Of a stretch of 64,000 nt of DNA, positions 1 to 9,814 are shown in pieces (the first letter of the stretch is position 1; every line of letters starts with the position of its first letter). Position numbers and translations under genes: made by a program. Under the pieces are notes generated by a model. The model was not told the origin of the DNA and ran no database searches. It saw only the letters and a list, made by a program, of their open reading frames with translations. This DNA comes from Aurelia coerulea (taxonomy: Eukaryota > Cnidaria > Scyphozoa > Semaeostomeae > Ulmaridae). Location of the stretch: assembly GCA_039566865.1 (NCBI GenBank), contig CM076943.1:34480663-34544662 (forward strand), written 5' to 3'.

Positions 1-250
1 CTCGATTGTTCCGTGACGTTGAACGTACGTCAAACTGGAAAATAGGACGGCTGCCAAAAAGTTCCCCCACTCCTACCCCAGCGCGAGTGGCTGCCCCCAT
101 CTTCTCACAACGATTCGGCTAGCTTAGATTTTCGGGGTGATTTTTCGAGTGGAAGAGCGGCGGCGAGGGGGCAGGGGAAGTGGGAGATGATAACAGTGCA
201 GACAAACATATTCCATGACAAAAGAACAATCTTATCCGATCGTGCACCCG

Positions 251-260
251 TTATATATAA
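251..260 (+). promoter_or_regulatory. TATA-like box in block A, copy 1
   Basis: The sequence ttatatataa lies directly upstream of the hairpin chain and is kept in copy 2 (5934-5943) and, diverged, near 14346-14358. Conservation of position across copies suggests a core promoter. No transcript can be shown from sequence. Confidence 0.4.
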
Positions 261-262
261 GA

Positions 263-357
263 CTAGGAATCCGAACCCGCGCTGCGCGCGGGTTCGGAGT
301 TCCTAGCTCCTGCGGAGGGCTTGGGCGCCTTGGGCGGCCACTGTCGCGCTTCGCGCG
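263..357 (+). other. Chain of GC hairpins, shortened version
   Basis: A 12-bp stem (ccgaacccgcgc) with a TGC loop occupies 271-297 and is extended outward by a ctaggaa/ttcctag pair. CTCC-TGC-GGAG follows at 307-317 and CGCGC-TTC-GCGCG at 345-357. Two further hairpins present in the second copy have collapsed here to a short ggcgcc/gggcggcc remnant. Confidence 0.7.
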
Positions 358-900
358 CCACAATATGAGTACTTTCAGTGTTATTTTCTTCGTTGGTGTG
401 GTTGCTTTATACTTGCTCTTGTTATCCGTCATTGTCATAGTTACCTTAGCTCATGTACAATGCCTGCCAAAAGTCTTGGAACACCTTTGCAATTTTTGCA
501 TTTTTTTGCGATTTCCCCCTCTCCCCCTCAGAACAATGTTGTTCTGTGATGACAAAATGGGGATGGCAGGACGATTCGCGACTCTGATGGAATGCTAGGA
601 CAATAACCTTGCAAATCAACATTGTTTTGGGGGTGAGGTGGTGCTTAAGCCTAATCGCTATGGCTAGAACTGCGGATTGTCAAGAAATGGCCTAAGTGTT
701 GCAAGGACTTTTGGCAGGCATTGTAGTTGCATTGGTAGATGAAGTGAGAATAGTTGCCGCAGTTCTTCACGTACCTGAAGTGTGTTAGTAGTAGGCCTTA
801 ATTAGTAGAAGGTCTTAATTAGTAGTAGGCCTTCTTAGTAGCCCTTCTTAGTAGGCGTTAATTAGCTCTCGTAGCCTTAATTAGCTGTAATTTTAGCTAT

Positions 901-2300
901 ATATTTTCTAGCCTACTTTAAATAGATTTTTAATAAAAAAATAATAACAAAAATAGTAATGTCTATAGTTATAGCAGTTAACTTTATTCTCTTCTTTTTT
1001 CATTAAATCACATTTTTTGTTCTTGTTTTCTAGCATTCCTCTTGACTTTAGTGGCGTTAGTAGCCCAAGGGCGGGGTGGGGGAGCGGTAGTTTGCATTTA
1101 ATTTAATTCAGAATTTTTTAAATGAAAAATACATCAAAATTCCCTACAAACCCCATTGTTTGAAAGAGTTCCGGAGACTTTTTGGGAAGAGAGATAGACC
1201 CCTTGGCTTCCTCAGGCAGCTTTTTTCCTTCAGTAGGGTTGATTTAGTTGCCTGGTATTTGTTCACTTAGGTGTTTGTTTCTTTCGTGGCGTTAGTAGCC
1301 TTCGTTGTTGGAGAAATTAGTTGTTGCCTTTGTTTTAGTGTATGCGTTATTTGTTTGGTAGAAATGATGTAGTCGTAATTCTTGGCTTAGGGGCCATAGT
1401 AGCTTTTTTGCTGTTATTAACGGTACCATCGTTGTTGTGGTAGCATTGTTCATTTGGTTGCCCAAGTAGCGTTTGTTGCGTTGACCCATTGATTAATGAA
1501 GTTGCTCTTCTTGCCTCATTGCCGTAAGTTGCAGTAGCATTTCGTGACGTTGTGATTATTGTGACCGCTTCGGTAGATCTCAAGTCTCCCTACTCGTAGA
1601 GCTTTATTTGAGTCAGTAGAGTTGATTTAGATTCCTTCATTGCCCTAGTTTTCTTTCTTTCTTATGTGGCGTTCGTAGCGTTTGTTGTGGGAGAAATTAG
1701 TTGTTAACTTCGTTACGGTGTGTGCGTTATTTGTTTAGTAGAGAAAATATAGTCGTAATTGTTGCCATAGTGGCCATAGTAGATTTTGTGCCCTTAGTTG
1801 CCTTCCTTGCGTTATTAGTGTTAGTTGTGCAAGGTAAACCTCGCTGTTGTGGTTGCATTAGTTGTTGAAGTTCCTCCCAGTAGCTTTAACTCCGTCCATT
1901 AATGTAGTTGCTCTTCTTGGCTCAGTTTCCTTAGTTGCATTTGCTGACGTTGTTGTTATTTTAGAACGTTTCCGTAGATGTCAGCATCCCTTGTGGAAGA
2001 TAACATCAAGTAGGAAGACTGCAAGAGTTATACTCAGCCCTTGGAGGGAAGTTTTCAGGAAATAGTGAAGGAAATGGACTGCTCATGCACAGGGGCATTT
2101 GTGGGGGGAAGTTGGCACAGTGCCAAATGACGTCACATAATTTGGCAAAGTGCCAAGTCACATGACCGGAACTTGGCAGCGTGCCAAGTCACATGACCAA
2201 TTTTGGAACTTTGCCAAGTAAATCACGTGACATGGGGGCAGACACGTGACTGCCCCCAACTAATGTGAGATAGTGTGACTGCCCTCACAGTGTAGCCTCC
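901..2300 (+). repeat. Macro-repeat blocks B, C and D, copy 1
   Basis: This is T/G-rich low-complexity DNA dominated by 'gtggcgttagtagcc' and 'gttgcttcttgg' phrases. Close copies lie at 3010-3790, 9780-12025 and 12950-13690. It ends in a stretch with tggcac/gtgccaa inverted pairs, TGACGTCA (near 2128) and TCACGTGA (near 2223). Small ORFs on both strands are by-products of low complexity; I see no gene. Confidence 0.65.
2120..2260 (+). promoter_or_regulatory. Cluster of CRE-like and E-box palindromes
   Basis: TGACGTCA (consensus CRE) is followed by several 'gtcacatgacc' and 'ttggcac...gtgccaag' pairs, then TCACGTGA and cacgtgact. Similar clusters recur near 3650-3745, 5375-5475, 11985-12025, 12500-12560, 12708-12740, 13547-13670 and 13825-13855. 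Known meaning: CREB/ATF and bHLH (USF/TFE) recognition sites. Function here is inference. Confidence 0.45.
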
Positions 2301-2302
2301 TT

Positions 2303-3019
2303 TTGTATGGGATAGGTCATTTGAAATTAGCCAATAAGAGTCGGCTATTATGTTTAGTAAGTTCAGTATGGAGTTTGTACCAATTGAAATCAGCCAATGG
2401 CAATCTGCCTATGCTAGATGGGTTGGGTCATTTGAAATTAGCCAATAACAGTCACCTTTCATCTTTAGTAGCTTCACTATGGGGCTTGTACCAATTGAAA
2501 TTAGCCAATGGCAATCTGCATATGCTAGATCGGTTAGGTCATTTGAAATTAGCCAATAACAGTCAGCTTTCATCTTTAGTAGCTTCACTATGGAGTTGGT
2601 ACCAATTGAAATTAGCCAATGGCAATCTGCATATGGTAGATGGGTTGGGTCATTTGAAATTAGCCAATAACAGTCACCTTTCATCTTTAGTAGCTTCACT
2701 ATGGGGTTTGTACCAATTGAAATTAGCCAATGGCAATCTGCCTATGGTAGATGGGTTGGGTCATTTGAAATTAGCCAATAACAGTCACCTTTCATCTTTA
2801 GTAGCTTCACTATGGGGTTTGTACCAATTGAAATTAGCCAATGGCAATCTGCCTATGGTAGATGGGTTGGGTCATTTGAAATTAGCCAATAACAGTCACC
2901 TTTCATCTTTAGTAGCTTCACTATGGAGTTTGTACCAATTGAAATTAGCCAATGGCTATCTGCATATGCTAGATCTGTTATGTCATTTGAAATTAGCCAA
3001 TAACAGTCCCATTGATTAA
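2303..3019 (+). repeat. 111-bp minisatellite, about 6 copies
   Basis: The phrase tttgaaattagccaataa recurs at 2431, 2542, 2653, 2764, 2875 and 2986, an exact 111-bp period. Because 111 is 37 codons, a 238-residue frame stays open on the + strand, with repeating LKLANNS and YQLKLANG phrases, and another stays open on the minus strand. Each unit carries attagccaat twice, that is two CCAAT boxes. There is no sign of selection on codons, so I call it a repeat, not a gene. Confidence 0.8.
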
Positions 3020-3795
3020 ATGAAGTTGCTCTTCTTGCCTCATTGCCGTAAGTAGCAGTTGCATTTCGTGACGTTGTGATTATTGTGACCGCTTCGGTAG
3101 ATCTCCAGTCTCCCTACTGGTAGAGCTTTATTCGAGTCAGTAGAGTTGATTTAGATTCCTTCATTGCCCTAATTTTCTTCCTTTCTTATGTGGCGTTCGT
3201 AGCGTGTGTTGTGGGAGAAATTAGTTGTTAACTTCGTTTCGGTGTGTGCGTTATTTGTTTAGTAGAGAAAATATAGTCGTAATTGTTGCCATAGTGGCCA
3301 TTGTAGCTTTTGTGCCCTTAGTTGCCTTCCTTGCGTTATTAGTGTTAGTTGTGCAAGGTAAACCTCGCTGTTGTGGTTGCATTAGTTGTTGAAGTTCCTC
3401 CCAGTAGCTTTAACTCCGTCCATTAATGTAGTTGCTCTTCTTGGTTAATTTCCCTTAGTTGCATTTGCTGACGTTGTTGTTATTTTAGAACGTTTCCGTA
3501 GATCTCAGCCTCCCTTGTGGAAGATAAGATCAGGTAGGAAGACTGCAAGAGTTATACTCAGCTCTTCGAGGAAAGTTTTATGGCAACAGTGGAAGAAATG
3601 GACTGCTCATGCGCAGGGGCATTTGTGGGGGGAAGTTGGCACATTGCCAAATGACGTCACATAATTTGGCAAAGTGCCAAGTCATATGACCAATTTTGGA
3701 ACTTTGCCAAGTAAGTCACGTGACATGGTGGCAGACACGTGACTGCCCCCAACTAAAGTGAGATAGTGTGACTGCCCTGACAGTGTAGCCCCCTT
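3020..3795 (+). repeat. Macro-repeat blocks C and D, second copy inside unit 1
   Basis: It repeats 1500-2300 nearly base for base from 'cattgattaaatgaagttg', through 'gagttatactcagc', to the CRE/E-box cluster with gtcacgtgac near 3716. No gene seen. Confidence 0.7.
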
Positions 3796-4868
3796 TTGTA
3801 TGGGATAGGTCAATTGAAATTAGCCAATAAGAGTCGGCTGTTATGTTTAGTAAGTTCACTATGGGTTTTGTACCAATTGAAATTAGCCAATGGGAATCTG
3901 CATATGCTAGATCTGTTGGATCTTTTGAAATTAGCCAATAGCAGTCGGCTTTCATTTTTTGTAGCTTCACTATGGGTTTTGTACCAATTGAAATTAGCCA
4001 ATGGCAATCTGCATATTCTAGATAGGTTAGGTCATTTGAAATTAGCCAATAGCAGTCGGCAATTATGTTCAGTAAGTTCAGTAAAGAGTCCGTACCAATT
4101 GAATTTAGCCAATGGCAATCTGCCTATGCTAGATGGGTTGGGTCATTTGAAATTAGCCAATAACAGTCGGCTTTTGCCTTTAGTAGCTTCACTATGGAGT
4201 CTGTACCAATCCAAATTAGCCAATGGCAATCTGCATATGGTAGAGGGGCTAGGTTATGTGAAAATAGCCAACAGGAAGTACCTTTTGTCTTTGCTGGATA
4301 AGTGCTGAATGCTGCGCACATTAACCTCTGTGCAGGTGAAGGTAATCATTATGCATTGAAGTAATGAGCAACTAAATTAGCCAATGGGAATCTGCATATG
4401 CTAGATCTGTTGGATCTTTTGAAATTAGCCAATAGCAGTCGGCTTTCATTTTTTGTAGCTTCACTATGGGTTTTGTACCAATTGAAATTAGCCAATGGCA
4501 ATCTGCATATTCTAGATAGGTTAGGTCATTTGAAATTAGCCAATAGCAGTCGGCAATTATGTTCAGTAAGTTCAGTAAAGAGTCCGTACCAATTGAATTT
4601 AGCCAATGGCAATCTACCTATGCTAGATGGGTTGGGTCATTTGAAATTAGCCAATAACAGTCGGCTTTTGCCTTTAGTAGCTTCACTATGGAGTCTGTAC
4701 CAATCCAAATTAGCCAATGGCAATCTGCATATGGTAGAGGGGCTAGGTTATGTGAAAATAGCCAACAGGAAGTACCTTTTGTCTTTGCTGGATAAGTGCT
4801 GAATGCTGCGCACATTAACCTCTGTGCAGGTGAAGGTAATCATTATGCATTGAAGTAATGAGCAACTA
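3796..4868 (+). repeat. Second CCAAT minisatellite with a recent tandem duplication
   Basis: This is the same repeat family as 2303-3019, more diverged. The stretch 3881-4374 is repeated as 4375-4868 at an offset of exactly 494 bp, and I saw only one difference (g at about 4127, a at about 4621). Open frames of 170 and 134 residues arise only because the units are multiples of three. Confidence 0.8.
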
Positions 4869-5677
4869 ATGATGTGATCGTCCTTATAACGATTGTTTCC
4901 CGGAGAAGTGGCTTCCTAATGATCTTGGCACGATTAACTTCCTACCTAATGATCTTGGCACGATAAAATTATCTGCAAAATCTGTGGCGTCGTAAGAATT
5001 AGTCCTGCAGATGATCTGTAGTTGACCGCTGAATGTTAGGATAGTGATTCGTGAAGTTGAAATATCTACAGGAGTGTTTGTTTGGGGAGTAGATCTTCGA
5101 AAACAGCGATTATCGAATTTAAATTGGATGAAATTACCTTGGGGGAAATTGTGATGGGAATTCAACGGAAGTTTCGGAAATCAAGAGCATGGAAGTGAAA
5201 CGTAAGTAGGCCTGTGTTTTCGCTGGAGCAGGAAGAAAGCTGGAGTTATATGCTGCTTTCGTATTTTTCATGACAGAACAGTTTTAGTTCTTGCTTCAGA
5301 TGGGAATAGGCCTATCTATACTCGTTGTTGACTTCCAAATCGAGCTCACTGGAAACGTGGCAACTTGCTAAGTCACATGATAGGAACTCGAGGTAGTGCC
5401 GAGTCACATGACCAATTTTGGCAACGTGCCAAGTGTGTCACGTGACATGGGGTGCCAACACGTGACTGCCCCCATTCAGTTTCCCCATTGTTTTTGTGGA
5501 GGTGAGCCCCAACTGTTGTGGAGGAGGAACTGAGCCCCTGTGAAGGTGACTGCGTGACGTCGGTGTTACGTATTCCCTAGGTTGTTGACAATCCTGCATT
5601 GTTTTCTGTTGACAAATCGACTTTGTCCGTTGACGACCCTTGATGACCCCATCAATAGTCGTTAGTGACTCACCTCC
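4869..5677. other. Spacer of macro-repeat unit 1
   Basis: This is unique-looking DNA with a short internal duplication ('cctaatgatcttggcacgat', near 4915 and 4946) and a CACGTGAC-rich cluster at 5375-5475. No ORF with a recognisable domain. Confidence 0.5.
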
Positions 5678-5944
5678 ATTGTTCCGTGACGTTCAACCTA
5701 CGTCAAACTGGAAAATAGGACGGCTGCCAAAAAGTTCCCCCGCTCCTACCCCAGCGCGAGTGGCTGCCCCCATCTTCTCACACCGATTCGGCTAGCTTAG
5801 ATTTTCGGGGTGATTTTTCGAGTGGAAGAGCGGCGGCGAGGGGGCAGGGGAAGTGGGAGATGATAACAGAGCATACACACAAATTCGAGGACAAAAGAAC
5901 AATCTTAACCGATCGCGCGCTCCTTATATATAGAGACTAGGAAT

Positions 5945-6049
5945 CCGAACCCGCGCTGCGCGCGGGTTCGGAGTTCCTAGCTCCTGCGGAGGGCTTGGGC
6001 GCCTCCGGCGCCCGGGCCGCCTGCGGCGGCCACTGTCGCGCTTCGCGCG
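5945..6049 (+). other. Chain of five GC triloop hairpins
   Basis: Five consecutive perfect hairpins with three-base loops: 12-bp stem with TGC (5945-5971); CTCC-TGC-GGAG (5981-5991); GGCGCC-TCC-GGCGCC (5998-6012); GCCGCC-TGC-GGCGGC (6016-6030); CGCGC-TTC-GCGCG (6037-6049). They sit directly downstream of the TATA-like box, so they would form the very 5' end of any transcript. Confidence 0.75.
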
Positions 6050-6217
6050 CCATATTATCAGTAGTTTCAGTGTTATTTTTGTCGTTGGTATGGTTTCTTT
6101 ATACTTGCTCTTGTTATCCTTCATTGTTCTAGTTACCTTAGCTGATGTAGTTGCATTGGTAGATGAAGTGAAAATAGTTGTAGCAAGTTCTTCGGGTACC
6201 TGGAGTGTGTTAGTAGT

Positions 6218-6506
6218 CCCGGGGGGGGGGTACATGACTTGTGGATGGACGGGGGTCTGCCGCCCGGTTTTCAGAAAGCTACCCTCTCCTAATTACCGAA
6301 ATTTGCTTTGGTACCCACTTTTATGATGAATTTTGGCGGAAAATTGCCCATTTTAACCATGTTTTGCGAATTTCAGCGAAATCCCACCCTTGTTTATGGA
6401 TAATTAGCCGAAAAAGGACCCTTGTTTAGAGAATTTTAGGCCCAAAAACCCACCCATATGGGCGGCACATACCCGTACCTTGAACATGTTATGTACCCCC
6501 CCGGGG
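6218..6506. mobile_element. G-tract short element, 289 bp (copy 1 of 4)
   Basis: The element starts cccgggggg and ends in a C-tract followed by cgggg. It has the inner signature 'tgccgcc ... ggcggcaca'. It is flanked by an 8-bp duplication TTAGTAGT (6210-6217 and 6507-6514), and the empty site is preserved at 785-792 in macro-repeat copy 1. An 8-bp duplication is typical of hAT-type transposition. No coding capacity. Confidence 0.85.
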
Positions 6507-6687
6507 TTAGTAGTAGGCCTTAATTAGTAATAGGGCTTAATTAGTAGTAGGGCTTCTTAGTAGGCCTTGTTAGTAGGCGTTAATTAGCTGTCGTAGACCT
6601 TAATAAACTGTAATTGTAGCTATTTATTTTCTAGCCTACTTTAAATAGATAGAATAAAAAAAAATAATAAAAAAAATAGCGATGTCG

Positions 6688-9600
6688 ATGTCTTCTAGGC
6701 GGAAGAGTAATTTGCCTCTCTCAGGCTAACTCCGTTGTTATTCATTTATGTTTTTATTTTAGATTGTAAATATAGGTAATTTGTTAGTAATTTTTAGTAA
6801 TATTGTGAAGTTTGGCACGGCCCCCTGTAAAGCAATCCTCTCGATTGACGGGGCTACCGTGTAAAAATAATGAAAAATGAAATAATAATAATAATAATAA
6901 TAATAGCAACCAATTCTCCATTCCGGAGCAGTTACAAGCTACAAAACATGGGTATTGCACCAGTAACACAGGTTTTTTTGGGTGTTTTTCTTTTTCCTAT
7001 TTATGATAAAAACATCTCAACCATTTTAAAAATCTTTCCGAGTTTTGTTGGGTCACTTTTCAGTAAATCATTTGTGTTCAAAGATCTTTCTTTAAAATTT
7101 TGGCACTGAAATAAGTGTTCAATGGTTTCTTCTTGAGCTCCACACCTTCTGCATAAGGCATTTTCATGTTTTCCCTTATAGTTAGCTTTTAAGTCAGTCA
7201 TGTTTAGTTTCAAAGACAATAGGTTTGCTGCATGTTTATGATTAATGTATTCTTTTTTCCCAAAGCAATTGTTTTTTAGTAATCTTAATTTTGTTTTGTT
7301 ACATTTCTTCATATCTTTTTGTATTATCGAAGTTATTCTATTTACTATCATATTTTTCCATTCTTTGCTTGTCAGCTTGCCTATTTGTTCCTCTGAGATA
7401 TCTATGTTTAGCTCTTTTAAATCATTTTTTGTTTCTGAGTCCCAGCATTTATCTAGATTTAGACGTTTTTGCTCCTCATAAACCTTTTTCGTTAGTCGAC
7501 TGTCTTTCATTTTTATCAACTTTCTAAGGTATACAAGTCTTTTCATTTTTATCCTGTAAGTAATTGGCATAAGACCACATTCATATGTTATACCTTCATA
7601 TGGTGTTGTACTTGGAATGGAATTAGTTTTTGTTACTGCATCTTTTTGTATTTTCTCTAGTATTTTTAATTGTTGTTTTGACACATTTGTCCATGTTTCA
7701 CATCCATATAGTATTTTGGGAATTAGTATAGACTCAATAAGTTTTATACTGATCTCCTTTTTTTGTTTTTTGAAAGTTGGTTGATCAACCAAAAATTTTA
7801 TTTCATTAATTATACCCATTGCAGCTTTCTTTTTGTTTGAAATGTTATCATCTAATGTTCCTTTATTATTTTTCATGTCCCCAAGATATTTGTAGCTTTC
7901 TACCTCCTTTACTGTGCAGTTGTTTAATTTCAGTTCATTTGATTGGTTACCTCTTTTGAGCTTATTGAATTTCATTGTCAAACATTCACTTTTATCCATG
8001 TTAAAATTAAGTAAGTTTTGTTTCTGGTATATTTCAAGAATATTTAACATTTCTTGCATTTTGTTTGTTGAAATTGAAGCAAGCATGATATCATCTTGGT
8101 AAAGTAACGGGGGTATCAAGATATTTCCGTACCTTATTCCTAAATTTTGATCATATATTGGTTTTACTCCTTTATCAATGTGGTTGGCACATATGGGTGC
8201 TGCTAGAATTGTACCCTGTTTTAGGTTTTCCCCTATTCCTATCTCTGTTGTTGTTCCATTTGGGGAATCAATTCTTATGGAGCTTTCTTTGTTAAGTTCA
8301 TATATGCTTTTCAAACATTTTCCTTTTACTCCACTTCTGTATAGGTCTATCAGACACGATTTTAAATGTAGTTTATCAAACGCTTTCTCCAAGTCAAGAA
8401 ACATGAATTTTATATTACATCTTATATATTTGTAATAATCAATGATAGCCTGGCTAACAAATAAGTGGTCAAGTGTTGATCTACCTTTCCTTCCACCAGC
8501 CGCTGCCTCAGAAAAACCTTTATCTATGTTTGTAATCTGTCTATTTAAAATCATTTTTTCATAGATTTTACTGATGCTAGATGTGAGAAATATTCCACGC
8601 CAATTTTTTAGCTCTCTTCTGTTCCCTTTCTTTTTATATAACGTTTTAACAATTATTTTCTTCCATTTTTTTGGAATTATCCCTTTCTCAAAAGAAATGT
8701 TAAAAATTTTCAGCATGAAGTCTAAAAATTTTTGTCCTGTATTCATATATATTTCATTGGAGATGTTATCATCTCCCGGTGCTTTTTTTGTTTTCAGTTG
8801 TTGAATTGCCTCCAAAAGCTCCCATTTTTTAAATGGCCTATCAGTGGGAAACTTAATTTTTTCATGTTTTTTCATAATGCCTAAAAATAATTTGTTTTTA
8901 AATTTTATATGTCTTCTATATTGTTTTTCTGGTTCTCTGTTCGTTAGTAATTTTTTGAAGTAGTTCTCATGCTCTTTCAGAATTTCACCAACATCTGTCA
9001 GTTCTATCCCTTCCTCATTTATTAATGAGGTTGGGTATTCATGTTTTTTGCCAAGTAACTTCGTTCTAAGATTGTAGAATTCTGTGCTGTTCACCTTAAC
9101 CTTTTTAACTTGATCGATATTCTTTTCCAAATTTATCTTTTTAAGATCATTTTTGATCCTAAGGATTCTTTTATTGATTAATTTAATCCTAATTTTGTAA
9201 ATTTCCACTTTTATTAAATTACCTGTGTTTACATAGTTTGTAAGTTTCCTTTTTAGCTGTCTCTTTTTTCCTCTTAATTCTTTTTCATTTTTTGTCACAT
9301 CTTGTTTTGCTCCTCTCCTTTTATGATATTTTCTAAAGCATTTCTCACTTACATTATTAACCTCTTCTTCCCACTTTTCATATATGCTATCTAGATTCTT
9401 GTCATTTTTTCCAACCTTCAATTGGCAATCTTCTGTTTGTTTCTTAAATTCTAGAAGTGAGTTCTTTGTTAGGATCCATTTACATGACTTAGGATTACTT
9501 GTGAAAGGATTATTTGTTTTAAGATTCAAGTTAATGATGATTGCATTGTGGTCTGATTCTTTCACACTATCCTTAGAGTACCTTTGCATGACAAAGTTTC

Positions 9601-9775
9601 TGTCTTCATCTATACACATTTGTTCAGTTTTATGATAGCATTTTTGATTAGTTAGGACATAGTCTAAAACTGATTTCCTTTCATCATTTTCACTGTCAGT
9701 TGTTACAATCCTTGTCCATAACCCTGAGCATTTTGGACTGTTGTTAACTATTTCAAGAAAGAAATAAAATGAAAT
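6688..9775 (-). mobile_element. 5'-truncated LINE inserted in macro-repeat
   Basis: Compared with the macro-repeat copies at 925-1000 and 12905-12970, the sequence between about 6688 and 9775 is extra. On the minus strand it begins inside an APE-type endonuclease domain and ends, past the ORF2 stop, in a 3' UTR with an (ATT)n run (6882-6905 on +) and a GC-rich hairpin-like stretch at 6815-6862. No clear target duplication was seen. Confidence 0.85.
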
Positions 9776-9814
9776 ATAATTATTGCAGTTAATATTATTC
9801 TCTTCTTTTTTCAT
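7001..9814 (-). CDS. LINE ORF2: endonuclease C-terminus, reverse transcriptase, zinc knuckle
   Basis: The frame is open for 937 residues. The first dozen or so derive from flanking repeat (MKKEENNINC), so the true element frame starts near 9760 and lacks its 5' part. Domains in order: endonuclease tail with the SDHNAI motif near residue 85; RT fingers with KAPGDD near 345; palm aspartate in FLDLEKAFD; catalytic YQDDIML near residue 570 (the usual second residue A is Q); a thumb/connector; and a C-terminal CxxC...HxxxxC knuckle near residue 888 (CRRCGAQ...HLFQC). It encodes target-primed reverse transcription of its own RNA. No internal stop or frameshift is visible, so the insertion is probably young, but it cannot move alone because the 5' end is missing. 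The LINE clade is uncertain. Confidence 0.9.
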   Translation of the reverse strand: MKKEENNINCNNYISFYFFLEIVNNSPKCSGLWTRIVTTDSENDERKSVLDYVLTNQKCYHKTEQMCIDEDRNFVMQRYSKDSVKESDHNAIIINLNLKTNNPFTSNPKSCKWILTKNSLLEFKKQTEDCQLKVGKNDKNLDSIYEKWEEEVNNVSEKCFRKYHKRRGAKQDVTKNEKELRGKKRQLKRKLTNYVNTGNLIKVEIYKIRIKLINKRILRIKNDLKKINLEKNIDQVKKVKVNSTEFYNLRTKLLGKKHEYPTSLINEEGIELTDVGEILKEHENYFKKLLTNREPEKQYRRHIKFKNKLFLGIMKKHEKIKFPTDRPFKKWELLEAIQQLKTKKAPGDDNISNEIYMNTGQKFLDFMLKIFNISFEKGIIPKKWKKIIVKTLYKKKGNRRELKNWRGIFLTSSISKIYEKMILNRQITNIDKGFSEAAAGGRKGRSTLDHLFVSQAIIDYYKYIRCNIKFMFLDLEKAFDKLHLKSCLIDLYRSGVKGKCLKSIYELNKESSIRIDSPNGTTTEIGIGENLKQGTILAAPICANHIDKGVKPIYDQNLGIRYGNILIPPLLYQDDIMLASISTNKMQEMLNILEIYQKQNLLNFNMDKSECLTMKFNKLKRGNQSNELKLNNCTVKEVESYKYLGDMKNNKGTLDDNISNKKKAAMGIINEIKFLVDQPTFKKQKKEISIKLIESILIPKILYGCETWTNVSKQQLKILEKIQKDAVTKTNSIPSTTPYEGITYECGLMPITYRIKMKRLVYLRKLIKMKDSRLTKKVYEEQKRLNLDKCWDSETKNDLKELNIDISEEQIGKLTSKEWKNMIVNRITSIIQKDMKKCNKTKLRLLKNNCFGKKEYINHKHAANLLSLKLNMTDLKANYKGKHENALCRRCGAQEETIEHLFQCQNFKERSLNTNDLLKSDPTKLGKIFKMVEMFLS

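Larger units (their letters stand above)
1..900 (+). repeat. Macro-repeat unit copy 1, promoter-like block A
   Basis: The stretch from about position 5 is closely repeated from 5678 onward (offset about 5673). Both copies carry the same order: a CGTGACGTT start, a GC-rich purine stretch, a TATA-like box, a chain of GC hairpins, then T-rich 'ttagtagtaggcc' DNA. Similarity fades toward 900. The left end lies outside the window. A short ORF at 215-598 has no recognisable domain, crosses the hairpins and is not taken as a gene. The block looks like a promoter or an LTR-like leader, but no retroelement genes lie between the copies. Confidence 0.75.
5678..6655 (+). repeat. Macro-repeat unit copy 2, promoter-like block A
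   Basis: Second copy of block A. It has the TATA-like box at 5934-5943 and the full hairpin chain at 5945-6049. The copy is interrupted by a short G-tract element at 6218-6506, and copy 1 shows the undisturbed site at 785-792. Confidence 0.75.

Noticed and set aside
215..598. 127-residue + frame over the promoter-like block
   Set aside because: It crosses the hairpin chain, its copy in the second unit is not open in the same way, and no domain is visible.
2303..3019. 238-residue repeat protein
   Set aside because: Explained by a 111-bp minisatellite whose unit is a multiple of three; the opposite strand is open too.
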